Assembly (NCBI GenBank): GCA_035222895.1
Contig: JAVYIG010000039.1
Location: forward strand, 310,001 to 374,000
Length of the DNA stretch: 64,000 nucleotides
Reading direction: 5' to 3'
DNA from: Strongylocentrotus droebachiensis
Lineage: Eukaryota > Echinodermata > Echinoidea > Camarodonta > Strongylocentrotidae
Shown here: in pieces, positions 23,701 through 35,441 of the stretch
Numbering within the stretch: position 1 is the stretch's first letter
How the letters are laid out: each line of letters starts with the position of its first letter
Program-made: the position numbers and the translations under genes
The notes under the pieces: generated by a model
Database searches by the model: none
The model's input: the letters and a program-made list of their open reading frames with translations, nothing else
Told to the model about the DNA's origin: nothing

Positions 23701-26700
23701 CACATGTTCGCCTCATAAATCTCATATAATCATTATAAATTTTATCATAATCATTATTATAATAATTATTATTATTGTTGATATTATTATCATTATCATT
23801 GAGATTTTCATTGAACTTTTTCCACTTTCTCGTAGCGAATTCAACTTTTGCATGATTCAGCAAGAAGATAATCTTTTAAAAACTAAGAGAAGAAATCATA
23901 CAGAATATATGAAGAATGTTTGGAACTGTCCAAGTTATATTTATTATGATATTACCTGTATACCATCTAATAATCTAGAAGTAACACAAATTGTCAGGGG
24001 CATGCAAATGACGTCTCGCTGTATGCGTAGCGTTGCATTTTTTTCCCTTTTAACTGCTACTTTCCACCCAGGTGTTGAAAATGGGTACCCGGTAGGAAGA
24101 AGTTCCGTGAAAATTTAAGCGACTTATCATGGTAGCTCGGCTAAAGCCGGGTTAGTAATATTAGTGGAGGGCCTTCAAAGAGAGCATTATTGCTTTTGCT
24201 GAGGCTACCGTAAAACAAGACATATTATTGGTATTAGTTGTAGTAGTAGTATTAAAGGTATTATTTGTTGTTTCTATTATCATAATTAATGGTAGAAGTA
24301 TTGTTGTTGTTGTTGTTGCTGCTGTTGCTATTATGATTGTTATCATTATCATTATATAACTCAAACCAAATGTGAATTGAAGAAGGGGATTTTTTAGTAA
24401 AGATAAGAATCTGTATGTGTTACGCACCTGTCGGGACACAGGCGGTGACCACAGAAGAGCTATCGAGTGGCGGCACCATACTACGAGGTGAAACTAGGGA
24501 CACATTTTGCTGGGTGTATGTTTGAACGCCGCCATGATAACCAATGCCACGTTGACATTCAAATTTCAGTTTACTTGAAGTACATGAGCTGTAGGGGACT
24601 AAGATATTTATTCATTATTTTACGATAAAAAAAACGGATAAAAATTACACTTGTCAGTTACCTAAAACAATAAAATCATTCTCAAAAGGCATTGGGCATA
24701 TATAATAAAGACATACGAAAAATAGCAGCATAATTATATTAAAGATAATATGTCCCTTTTGCAGCCAATATCAAATTATGTAGAACTTTGCAGGAATTAT
24801 GAATATGTCATGTATGTCTTATCTGTGAAATTTAAACGTTAGCAGTGTCCTTATATTCAAACTATGCAAGGAAACCCGTTTACTTGCTAGACTTCGCTAT
24901 CAGACACTATCGAGTGACTGACTGGCTTTTTTCATCTTTGGTAATAAAATACATAAAATGAGCTGTAAAGGGTACATGAGCATTTGTCTATATCAATAAC
25001 CCACTTCTTGTAATGGCCAAAATAAATTGAATCTTAGATTGAATCTTTGCGCAGCATAAAACGTACGACCATTCGGTACAATCGTCTGAAAAATCAGACT
25101 ATTACTTACTGGTTATATAGCTCCTAAGTCGATTCAACAACTAATAGTCGTTAGTTTCCAACTTAAAGACATTTTCAAACCCCCTTTTTTTAAAGGAAGT
25201 TCTAAATTAGTATTTACTTTCAAATGCCGTTGGAATTTAACCTTTTATTTTGTTTGGCCTGCAAATGGGACATAGTACCTTTAAAGCAAGAATGTGCATA
25301 ATATGTCACTTATAAATCTCAAGTTTGGGTGACTAGTGATGATAGTATAGGATTTCCCGGCGAAATTCGCGAGTTTGTCATTCGAATTCATTTATTTTGC
25401 ATTGAAGTTAGCGCAGATCGGCTTTGCCATGCCAATTATCATTCAATTTTCCCGTTTTAGTATTCAATTTAAAATTTTGATCGAAGGGTTTCATAGATCT
25501 GTCATTTGATTAAGAAACTGCTCAACTAGCATTAAAATTAATCGTCACTTGTCGAGGCGTCATTTTTATCATTCAAATTACACTTGTCATTCGTATTCGA
25601 ATTATGTTTATTCAAGTTAGGAATGTTAGGGGGAAGAAATGCAACACACGTTTACAGTTTTACAAAAAAGCAATTAAATGCATGATTTGCCATTAGGGTC
25701 TTTTCTGTTATTCCATTTATTAATTTTGAGGACAATGCATATGAGTGTAGCCAGACATTAGGTAAAGAAGGGGCGAAATCAAGGGATATGGCATTTCTGC
25801 ACGGACATGTTCATATACCCCGGAAATGTGGGGATACAAAAATACCTATCCTAGTCACAATATTGTACCCTTCCTCCATAATGAAATTATGATAAATTTA
25901 TGATGAAACACAAGACAAAAAACTCAAAATATTGAGACTATCAAGTCCGTAGATTTAAGTCTTTTTTTTCTTCTTAACAATCAAACTTAAAGGATGATGA
26001 ATATCAGATAAATCTAAAAGTATATGATGGGTATAAATGCAGGAAAATAGAATATAATGAAATACACATCCAAAAAAACAATCTTGAAAGAAAGAGAATG
26101 AGCTATAAAAAGTGTGCATAAACGAGAAATATATATTGACCATCAATTTAAGTGCACAACGTGCTAATTTGAATGCTACAAATGAATTAGAATGCTAAAA
26201 GTACACCTTCGCGATGCCAGAAATCGTGTTGCGCCAAATCGAATGACCAAATAGCGAATGAAGCACACTATTCATTAATTTGAATGAAACATACATAGAT
26301 TCTAACGAAAACTTCATATATTTGACAACTAGAAAAGGGAATATAAACCCAAGATATGACTAACAGCACTAAAACCGTCGAATTTGAACGCAAGACAAAT
26401 TAATTTAGATGACAAACTCGCGAATTTGGCCGGAAAATCCTATATTAATTTCAACATTCGGGCACTTCAGTAACTTATATCTATTAAACTAGATATCTTT
26501 TTTTAAATACGCCTTTCAAATTTTAATGGCAGGGTATTTTACCGACATCGCTACCACTGCTGTAATGTATTTTTAAGGTGCAATCTTTCGGTGAAGGCGT
26601 ACATAGAGTGATTTCCGGTTCCTGTACCCGAGCATGACCACGCGCGCGTCATTAGTTGGTGAAGAATTATGGGACAAGGCTGTCGACATACGGGCATTAG

Positions 26701-28104
26701 GGACTTTAAGATTGAGTGGACGAGAACACGACGAACGCCGACTGATCATGCGTGTCAACGTACTTAACTGCCCATGTTGACTACAATTAGAAATCTTTTA
26801 GATTGCACTCGACGATATACATGCATGCAGGAAGTAACACTATGAACATCGCGGACAAAGAAAGAGGACAAAATATACAGTTCCTCATTCTACCCTCTAC
26901 AAAAGAACATCCCTTCACTGCTATTATGTACAAATGTGTAGAACAGGGGAATATGCATGTGACACCTGTTCTACACATTTTTACATAGTAGCAGGGAAGG
27001 GATGTTCCTTTGTCTACCTGGGGAACTGCATATTTTATGCGCACGCGGCATACTAGTACCTTGAGCATGTAAAGGCGCTATATGTATGTATGTATGTACT
27101 GAATTTAGGAAAATCAAGGTTGACGCATTCTTGATCGCCGTCTGAGACGACGTAACGCATGCGCAGTGCCTTAAAATGACGTCACACGTTGCAGTCAAAG
27201 CTGTTGAACAAACATCCGTAGTCGTGTCAGTAGAAAACACTGCCTTTAGTTATAGGAACTTATGCTGCTGTATTATCAACCTGCCGTCAAATAGGAATCG
27301 TAAAATCTTTTTTTTTTTTTTATATATCACAATCATCATCACTATTATTTTTACTTTTGTCATTGTTTTTATTCGTACGATTATTATTATCGTTATTATC
27401 TAATATGTAAATTTGCAGTTTTATGCCAGATCATAATGTTTTATGTTTATTGTGATACTGTAAACCAAATGTGGAATACACAATTTGAAACCGTTAAACT
27501 TGAAGATAGATACGAAATAATACGGGGGTTAAAATTGTGTACCCGCCCGTGACCACAAGACCCCCTCCCTAACAAATGTTGTTCATTGGTTAGAATTTTC
27601 GCACCTTTTCTAGAAAATTGTACCACTTAAACAAGTTCAATTCCCTCGAACATATCCTCTAAAGAAGTTCTCAAAACGTAGTGTATGAAGACACAAAGTC
27701 CAGGCAAGAGTATTCTGACCATTTTGACACACTGAATGCAACACGCGCGTCACTCGCCTTTACAAGAAAAAACTGCCCTTTTTACGCATTATTATTAATT
27801 TTGTTTGGTCGCACGTGTGAACAACAATAATATATCCCCTTTCGAATAAGAATAAAGATATTTATAGCTGTCCTGTATTCAAAATATATCGAGTATGTTG
27901 TCTGACATACATATATCAAAATATAGTTAAGGCCAACTTTAGGGTACCAAATTGCATCACATACGCACACCAACCACAACTTTCGTCCGTAATTTTTTGT
28001 TTGGAAAAAAAATTCTACAAAATACACCAAGACCAACTCAAGCAAACACTTACTCGAAATAACCTACCTATTAGCAGCGTCGATATAATGAAAAGAAATC
28101 CCAT
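20734..28104 (-). CDS. Secreted FAMeT-domain protein, gene 2 (4 coding exons)
   Basis: Coding exons are 28104-28068, 24598-24428, 23044-22889 and 21038-20734. Their lengths and phases are identical to gene 1, and the donors are GTAGGT, GTGCGT and GTGAGT. The product is 222 residues. It has the same signal peptide (MGFLFIISTLLI), the same three-cysteine module (residues 13-69) and a FAMeT-like domain with CDAFWVDFKNG, IGLVG, PFLSARD and CDWVFNIP. By direct comparison with gene 1, 6 of 57 residues differ in exon 2, 8 of 52 in exon 3 and 32 of 101 in exon 4. Change is therefore concentrated in the second half of the FAMeT domain, while the FWVDFKNG core stays fixed. Both copies look intact. Extracellular action is inferred from the signal peptide; ligand and activity are unknown. 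Confidence 0.8.
21398..22571. mobile_element. TA-targeted fold-back element, CACTGTT ends, in gene 2
   Basis: The ends CACTGTTAAAACAAG and CTTGTTCTAACAGTG are inverted repeats flanked by TA. Gene 1 has the empty site at about 7290 (ggctaaggtactgg). Much of the interior is also inverted: the block at about 21820-21975 pairs with about 22280-22440. The centre is an exact palindrome (ttgtatctaattgttt / aaaacaattagataca, about 22164-22195). The ATG-to-GTAAG stretch at 21786-21855 looks like an exon but recurs inverted, so it is part of the repeat. No transposase was recognised. Confidence 0.75.
24743..25280. mobile_element. TTAA-targeted MITE, AGGTACTATGTCCC family, copy 2
   Basis: It is flanked by TTAA at 24739-24742 and 25281-25284. 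The left end has decayed (AGATAATATGTCCC), while the right end is GGGACATAGTACCT. The empty site is in gene 1 at about 11068-11085 (cttttaaagcaagaatg). It sits in intron 1 of the coding part of gene 2, between the signal-peptide exon and the module exon. Confidence 0.85.
25348..26442. mobile_element. TA-targeted MITE, TAGGATTTCC family, copy 2 (in gene 2)
   Basis: It is a full-length relative of 9210-10320 in the same orientation, flanked by TA. The corresponding site in gene 1 (about 11130-11160, gtgatgatataatattattaatttc) is empty. Confidence 0.85.
26577..27240. repeat. Repeat containing palindrome family, copy 2
   Basis: It is the paralogous counterpart of 11290-11935. The inverted halves are at about 26905-27010. 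It also has a short (GTAT)n run near 27085. Confidence 0.6.
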
Positions 28105-28654
28105 CTTAAAAATCCTGTCAAAAAAAAATTATGATTCCATGAATCTAAAAACGAGGATTTCAATATCATGACAGAAAGTATTTAGCTTTAAAGCTCAGAC
28201 AAATTGTATGATGTTTCATTCAAAAGGTCTGCAAATATAATGTTGATATTAATAGTAATAATCATAATATTAATTATACTAGATAATAATGATAATAATG
28301 GTAATGCAAATGAAAATAACAATAACTGTTTGCGGCGGTCACATTAACAGGAATAGTTTGTCTGTAAGGACCATGGATAATCACAGTGACAACTACAACC
28401 ACCATGATGACAATGATGATAATGATACAATAATAATGATAATGACAGAAAAACAGTGACAATAATATAATTCCATAACAATAGTAATAATAGTATAATG
28501 ATGATAATAATAATAATAATAGTGATAATTATGATGATCTTAACAAAAAATAATAATAAGAAGAGTGACAATAATGATGATAATGATTATAATTATAATA
28601 ATATTGATAGCTATATTTCATTTGTATACATATAATCACAGGGAATCCTCAGGG

Positions 28655-28835
28655 CGCATACATAGTACTATTATTACCCTGGCTTTAGCAACGCTGCCCT
28701 AACATGCCTAAGGCGCTGAAAGCATTCAAGGAATAAGTTCCTGATATTTGTAGAAATGGAATAACGTCTTGCTAAGGGACTCGAACCGCGAAACATGTCA
28801 TCCACAGTGACTTATCCACTAGACCAAGACAACTC
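28655..28835 (-). mobile_element. tRNA-derived SINE, family 1, in gene 2
   Basis: It has the same head (TTGGTCTAGTGGATAAG) and B box (GGTTCGAGTCCC) as the gene 1 insert, at the orthologous position, with an internal deletion. Confidence 0.65.
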
Positions 28836-28875
28836 CATATGAAGAAATGCAGAGAAATTTATCCTTAAAACTTAC

Positions 28876-29020
28876 CTTCATATGAACGACTATAGCATAA
28901 CAAGCAACACCACATTGGCAGCTGACTTCATGACATCTATTAGTATTATGAAGACTTGGCTGCCAAACCCAAATCCACTCCAACTATTGTTGAACAAATT
29001 TGGTTGTTAGAAATGAAAAA
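28876..29020 (-). promoter_or_regulatory. Leader exon and uORF of FAMeT gene 2
   Basis: The donor ATGAAG|GTAAG ends at 28876. The uORF runs from ATG at 28931 to TAG at 28890-28892 and encodes MKSAANVVLLVML. The TATAAAA at 29048-29054 lies just upstream. The distance to the signal-peptide exon is about 0.76 kb here against 3.3 kb in gene 1, the difference being inserted repeats. The upper boundary is estimated from the TATA box. Confidence 0.5.
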
Positions 29021-29047
29021 AACAACTCACCCATATAAAGGAAGAAG

Positions 29048-29054
29048 TTTTATA
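29048..29054 (-). promoter_or_regulatory. TATA box of FAMeT gene 2
   Basis: TATAAAA reads on the minus strand, conserved in position and context with 16246-16252. Confidence 0.55.
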
Positions 29055-29483
29055 TCGCGATCAAAATAATTGGAAGTGGAATAAGGGTAAAATCGCCATA
29101 AGGTAGAAAGGAGATGACCACTATATATATATATATAGGTCGCCAAATTGCCATGGAAAGCCGCATTTATTGAGTAGTAACTTGAGCAAATGGTAATAAC
29201 AAAAGCAAAAAGGGATTTTGCACTTTGCTCTAAAGGATTTAATTGCAAGTCGAATAGGGGGAACTGCACGGCTTAACGATCGGTATTAAATAAGATTATA
29301 AGACCCGATTAAAAATCACCACTGCTGAAGAACGAGGTGATCTGCAGCAATCTGAAAGTGACGAAGGAATAATATGCCAAACGTTATCACGAAATGCACA
29401 GTTAACCCTAAATTGTGAAATCATATTCATTATTTAGACTTTGTACACGAGTTTAATTCTGATCTCAATATTTTGATAAACAG

Positions 29484-29660
29484 TTAAAGGGATCCGGTAA
29501 CTTTGTCTCAGAATCTGAAACAAAATCCTGGATTTAGCTCATGCTGCAATGATAATTATAAACCTTTAGGTCAGTCAGGAACCCCATGACTTTTACAAGC
29601 CGATCGCCTGTCTGATTATCAAGATCTTTATGATCGAAATCGAAACCAAATTTTGCGTTT
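29484..29660. repeat. TTAAAGGGATC-ended repeat fragment
   Basis: It starts TTAAAGGGATCCGGTAACTTTG. It matches, in inverted orientation, 35262-35441, sharing ctcagaatctg, ccaggattt/aaatcctgg and the gatcggcttgtaaaag block. The terminal TTAAAGGG suggests another TTAA-targeting family. Only one end is seen in each copy. Confidence 0.5.
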
Positions 29661-29878
29661 TCCGAACGGTTTTCAAAACACTACAGTCTAATGAGGAAAA
29701 CTGAGTATGGTAAAAACCGGTCATTCAAGGATTTTTACTTTTGTTGGCACTTCATGATCATTTTGAACCGCAATTTTGTTAGGGTTTCAATGTTTCACCA
29801 TATCACAGACACTGATAACACGCAGGCCGGGCCATGCATCTTAGATGGATATTGACGACAGAGCAATTGTCGCTGGAG

Positions 29879-29976
29879 CAGGCGCGGATCCAGGATTTCT
29901 TAGGGGATGGGGCCCAACTTTTTTGTTGTTCTGCTCCCGAAAATTTAAAGATCGCTCCGGCCGAAAAATCGCTCAG

Positions 29977-30007
<31 letters not shown>

Positions 30008-30195
30008 TAGTGGTCACTATTTTTTTTTTTTTGCTCCCGAAAATTTGCTACCAAAAAAATCGCAACGTCTCAGTCAGCCGCTGAATAAGCGGGGAGGGGG
30101 GGGGGGGGTAGTGGGCCCATCCCCCCAAAAAGGTAAAAATCACATGTTTTTACACGGTTTTTCCACCCGGCCCCCCCCCCCTGGATCCGCCACTG
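29879..30195. mobile_element. hAT-like MITE, CAGGCGCGGATCC family, copy A
   Basis: The left end CAGGCGCGGATCCAGG and right end CTGGATCCGCCACTG are inverted repeats flanked by a perfect 8-bp duplication, CGCTGGAG (29871-29878 and 30196-30203). That length fits hAT transposition. The interior contains long G runs (about 29980-30007 and 30092-30110) and a C run. Open frames across these are poly-Gly/Pro artefacts. Confidence 0.8.
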
Positions 30196-30203
30196 CGCTG
30201 GAG

Positions 30204-31557
30204 CATTGGTCTGACAAACAAAAAATTCACCTACTTTTTTCTATTGCTCTCAAGCCTCTCATTATAATACTGATCATGGTAATTCTTAGGTATTGATGGA
30301 ATATGAAAGAGAATTACCAGCTACCCAGCTTGGTCTACGGTATTAAAAATAAAAGTGAACAAAGCACTCGCTGTTGGCATATCACGTGCATATGTATCCA
30401 ATAACTTGTCGTCAAAGGCCTTATAGATCACAGCTAAGGCTTTTCTTTCTACTTTCTTTGCAAATATCGCTCCTTCTCCTAGTATACGGCATGACAGTTA
30501 TGTCCCAACAGTCCTATAACAAGATATCCAGTGACGATCCCAAACTCGTTCCAGGAATAGGCTGCAACGTGATTTTTAACAAAGTAGGTCCTGACTTTAA
30601 ATGTAAGATTTCATTAAGTGATGAAGAGACACGCACATACGCATATATACAAACAGACGCAGACAGAGAAAGTGTGAGAAGAAGAGAGAGAGACACAGAG
30701 AGAGAGAGAGAGAAAGAGAATTATTTATATAGAGTTAATCGATAAGGCCAAAGTGTAGCATCAACGGACTTAGAACGACTCGTTTTCCATTTTTCCAAGA
30801 AAGGAGACCCGGGCGGCCGTATAGCTCAGATCGAAATCTGAGCTTTGGGGCAGGAAAGAGAGCAACGTATTATAGCTAAAGATTGATAGAGAGATAGAAA
30901 GAGGGGAGAGGTAAAAAAGAAAGAGAGAGAGATTGAGGTAGGGATGGAGGGAAAGTGAGAGACGGAGGGGAGAGTGAGGGAGGGGGAGGACAGGACAGAT
31001 AAAAGAGAAATACAAAAAGAGAGAAGAACGATGAGGAAGGGTATGTGGAATGATAGAGACCAATTTGTTGTTTCTGTGACACAGGGACAGTAAAGTATAA
31101 CAATTGCTGCTGCGGAAATAGAAATCGAAAAGAATATATTTATTTAATGACTAACTTTAAACAGAAGAAACTATTAAACATATAGTTGTCATTTAAGTGC
31201 GATGAATCGCAATTTTAAAACTCCATTACTGTCGTAGCTTTATCGCATTTTTCTCAAACCTTCATCGGTTTGTTTCTTTAATACCAATGTTGTGTGGTTA
31301 TATAAGGCCTCCCGTACCAAAGACAAAGACAATTGAAATGTAGGCGATATCGTTTTGTTTTCGTTACGGTGACATTATCGAACATTATCAACATAGAAAC
31401 ACATTACATTGTCTTTTACGTGCGGTTTATCTGCGGTTCTTCCTCCAAAGTTTACGTGTACTTCTTTTTATAAATCAGATCCCATATAAATTGTATTAGG
31501 ATACGTGTCATTGCAAATGTGCGTTATTAGGGAAGACGTCATACGTAGCAGTCCACT
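30204..31557. other. No gene recognised; GA-rich simple sequence
   Basis: GA microsatellites lie at about 30683-30720, with purine-rich DNA at about 30880-31030. The 123-codon frame at 30374-30745 ends in translated GA repeat and has no family resemblance. Confidence 0.5.
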
Positions 31558-31619
31558 ATGTCGACGTGCAAATCTAAAAGTCCCTATTGTATTTTTAGCG
31601 CATGCACATTACAGTTCCA

Positions 31620-32000
31620 AGATGTGTCTATAAGATGTGGAACCCCATCAAGGTGGATGGAAGTGGCCTGATTTGTGTTGGGGGTGATCAATACCATTCC
31701 GGGTCGGTACATCAATGAGGTATTGGCGCCACATGTGATTCCATATTCAGCCGCCATTGGCGAGGATTTTGTCTTCAGGGACGATAAAGCTAGACCCAAT
31801 CGTGCCCGAGTCACCAACCAGTACTTGGAAGATAACGGGGTCGAGCGCATCGGGTGGCCTGCAAAATATACCCTGACTCCAACCCCTTGGGACGACATCA
31901 AGCGAACAGTACAGAACAGAGCCAATGACAACAGTACAGCGCATCTTACAACGGACCAGGGGGTGTTTCACAAAGATCCTAAATTGAACCTATCTCTATC
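31620..32000 (+). pseudogene. Tc1-like transposase remnant
   Basis: The open frame contains PGRYINEVLAPHVIPYSA, then FRDDKARPNRARVTNQYLED, then GVERIGWPAKYTLTPTPWDD and IKRTVQNR. These match, in order, the C-terminal half of Tc1-type DDE transposases: the R-Y-x-x-x-[VL]-L-x-P segment, the second catalytic Asp followed by A-R-P-H, and W-P-x-x-S-P-D-L-N-P-I-E-x-x-W-D. The segment that should carry the catalytic Glu is shortened, so the enzyme is dead. The usual W-G-G-I segment upstream is in another frame. The N-terminal DNA-binding half is absent. The frame continues into unrelated sequence to 32133. Confidence 0.75.
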
Positions 32001-32522
32001 GGACTTAACAAGTTATTTTAAAAGGCATAAAATGTTGATTCAAATCATTCATATTCTCAATTATCATGGGAGATTTTATGTTCTTGATGGGAAATTTATG
32101 AAAAGTCTAAAATACCTGAATATTTGCTTTTGAATATGTTTTATTTTAAGGCTACAAATGGCTCTCCATAATTTGTAAGTCTAACTTAGAGTTAAGTTCG
32201 ACTTAGAGTCTTTGTGAAACACCCCCCTGGACTAACATTGCATACGAACATGATCAACCGTATGCGCAGAAGGTGTAGAGAGGTCATTTGCTGCAGATGG
32301 TGGATGTACCCATTAATTACTTAAGTATTTATCCACTGGACTACCGTAAAAACATGGTGTAAAAAATAAAATAAAACAATGAGTACATATGTGTGTGTGT
32401 GTGCATATAGCCGATAATCCTACAAATGTGCAACTTTTTTCACTTACACCGTATCACATAAAATGCATGTTTGCACAATGACAATTACCCGTGTGTGCGT
32501 TGAGTAACTAGTCCACATGTGC

Positions 32523-32837
32523 GTAAGAAGAGTATGGGTATATGAATTCTTAAATGATAAAAAAATAATCAATTATTTTTCGAGTTACATAAAAAATGGT
32601 CAGGGGGCGAGGGGGGATTAATTACGTTCAACTCGCAGTAGGAAGAGTATGCGTATATGAATTCTTAAATGATCAAAAATTAATAAATTATTTCTCGAGT
32701 TACATCAAAAAGGGTCAGGGGGCGAGGGGGGATTAGTATGTTCAACTCGAAGTAAGAAGAGTATGCGTATATGAATTCTTAAATGATCAAAAATTAATAA
32801 ATTATTTCTCGAGTTACATCAAAAAGGGTCAGTGTTC
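32523..32837. repeat. Minisatellite, about 115-bp unit, nearly 3 copies
   Basis: Units begin at about 32523, 32638 and 32752 with gtaaGaagagtatg. Each contains atgaattcttaaatgat and tcgagttacat. The second and third units are nearly identical and the first is more diverged. Confidence 0.85.
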
Positions 32838-32930
32838 ACCTCGACAAAATATTTCATAATATTGAATGAATTATTTCTTTGTCCATCCTGTAATTGCGGG
32901 AATGTGTAAGCTTTCTTAAAGACCGTCAAT

Positions 32931-33105
32931 ACTACTTGGCCAGAGGGGATTAGACCACACAGCGAGGTCACTGACAGGTGGCTATCTCATTAACTCAGCT
33001 CTCAACTAACATAAGAAAAAGAGGATCATGGGGGACCAACAGGCACCGATTGGGGAAGCTTTCTATATAGAGGGAGCAAGTACCTACAAGTAGGACAATG
33101 GGGAT
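32931..33105. repeat. Short interspersed repeat S, copy 1
   Basis: It contains ggattagacc, gaggtcactgacaggtgg, atctcattaactcagctctc and tatatagagggagcaagta. It matches 48010-48190 and the interrupted copy at 58129-60485. It is about 170 bp with no coding potential; class unknown. Confidence 0.65.
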
Positions 33106-35261
33106 TTAAATGGTTAATATATACGGAAACATACTTGCACTAAGACTTATACAAGTGATCGATATTTTAACAAGTTTTAGTCAAAGTTATTATTTCGTTG
33201 ACAGAACTCATTCCCAGTTGTTCGAATTGATTTGCTAGGTTATCGGTATGCGTTGTGTCGGTTTTACAGTAATAAACTTTGGAATTATTATGCGGTCATA
33301 CAAATGATAATCTTGTCATTAGAGCAATTTTATTTGTCTTCATGGATTGGTATGTACTGACAAATGAAATCATTATCTGTCTCTCATGTTCTTTCGTCAT
33401 GTTTGTAGTCGACTGATAGATTTGTCCTGTTCAGTTTTAAGGTCTATATTAATCAATCGTTACATAGCTGGTGTCATATACGTGACCGATTGTCCATGAG
33501 ACCCTAAGAACAAAGAGATAGATAAGGAACACTTGATGGCAGTCTCTTTAATTTCATTTTTCAAAACACAAGATTGCAATTTTACTTCTGGGCTCATTAA
33601 TCGTTTAAAAGTTAACTTTAGAAACTTGTTTTATTTTTACGGTATAATCTGAGTCTTCCTATACAAATGGTTGCACATAAACTCCACATACACGATTTTA
33701 TAATGGGATAAAATTGAAATGAAGTTTAATACTTCTCTTTCATTTGTTATGAAATTTTAATGGAATAATTTCGGAGAATAAGTTTTTTTTTTATAGTTTG
33801 TTTGGCGCCATCTTTGCACAGCTTATTGTCTGTACTCGGCGTATACAAAATGTTTTCTTTCTCGTAAATACATTATTTTCATTATTCCGAGTTTGCCAAG
33901 GCTATTCTCTGGTCCTAGGTTTAATCCTTAAAAAATATATACCAAAGACTATGAGCTTACTCTTTACGCTATACTTAGAACAAGAAGAAGAAATTAAATG
34001 TCAACATGATAAAACAAATCCTTTTCTATCAAAATTAAAATTAATACTCTTTTCATCTTCGTTTTGGCAATGATGATTATCTCTTTTGCTAATGTTGTCG
34101 TTTAAGAACTATTGTCAGGTCTTTACAAATATCACGAATTTTCATGGATTTATTTATGCGTAGAAACAATTTTCGATTCGATTTAAGTAGTTGTACCATA
34201 CCTACAACAGAAAGAATGAATTAAATGTCTTCATGGTAGTTAAACCTTTAAACGCTACATGATGTCTCGTTGAAATTTTGTAGCAAATGTCAAGGGCATC
34301 ATTTCAAAGAACCGTTTTTTTTTTAATACTTTGTTGCATTTGTTGTGCTATAGGTTGTTTTCTCGGAAGTCTTGTGTCTCATTGGTACCTTGTAATCAAT
34401 TAATCTATTCTCGAAAGACCATATCATATGTTATGGCCTAAATGAATTCCCCTTTCATCTTCGTTTTGGCAATATTCTTATATCTTTTGCTCCTTTTGCG
34501 CTAAAAACCTGCATATACTTTCAGGGTTTTTTAAATATCAAGAATATTCATGGGTTAAAACTATGTCAGAGTGCAATGATTTTTAACTTTAGCCAGGTTA
34601 TTCAGTTAAGTAGTTTGCATCTTTTTGAGATTGTTTCTCATAACTTTGTTTAAAGGCCTTATTTTTCTATCAACTAAGCAATATCCATTACTATGTGATA
34701 CCATATGGTTACTGCAGAGGAAACGGTGAAGTAGCTGTACATCAAACCAAAGAGATACTAGCTGGGTGTTAGGAGCCGAAAATTATGTTGCATTGGTTAG
34801 TCGGTATGGATGGGGAGTGGACTTAGATCAAATGGGAAATAGCATGGTCAGCGATCATAGGAGAGAGTAGAGGATGTGGAACAGTGTTCTGTAATCTTTA
34901 TCTTACTCTCCTTTTCTCCATTGACTCCTTTCCTTCTCACTTTCCTCCTCTCTTCCCTTTATTCGCCATTAGGTTCAGGAGGGGCAACTGCCCCGTGCCT
35001 CTCCTAACCACACCAATGTTAAAGGCATCGTTTAACAATGTTAAATCTGAGATGCATGGCCCTACTTATTAATAGTGTCTGTAATGTGGTGTAAAGTGCC
35101 TCAAAAGAGTAAAAAATCTTTGAGTGACCGGTAATACCAAACTCTTTTTCTCCGATAGACTGTAGTGGTATAAAAACCGTTAGGAAAAGGCATACCTGGT
35201 TGGCCTCTTTGAGGACACCAACCTGTGTGCCATCCACGCCAAGAGGGTTACCATCATGCCC
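33106..35261. other. No gene recognised
   Basis: This is AT-rich intergenic or intronic DNA. Two related stretches (cttcgttttggcaat near 34055 and 34459) suggest an old local duplication. ORFs such as 33798-34073 have no recognisable family and no splice context. Confidence 0.4.
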
Positions 35262-35441
35262 AAATAATTTTTATATTTCGATTTTCAATCATAAATATCT
35301 TGATAATCAGACAGGTGATCGGCTTGTAAAAGTTACGGGGCTCCTGACTGACCTAAAGGTTTATAGTTATGATTGCATTATGAGCTAAATCCAGGATTTG
35401 TTTACAGAATCTGAGACAAAGTTACCCAATCCCTTTAATCT
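35262..35441. repeat. TTAAAGGGATC-ended repeat fragment, inverted copy
   Basis: It is the inverted counterpart of 29484-29660, ending gttacccaatccctttaa. Confidence 0.5.
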
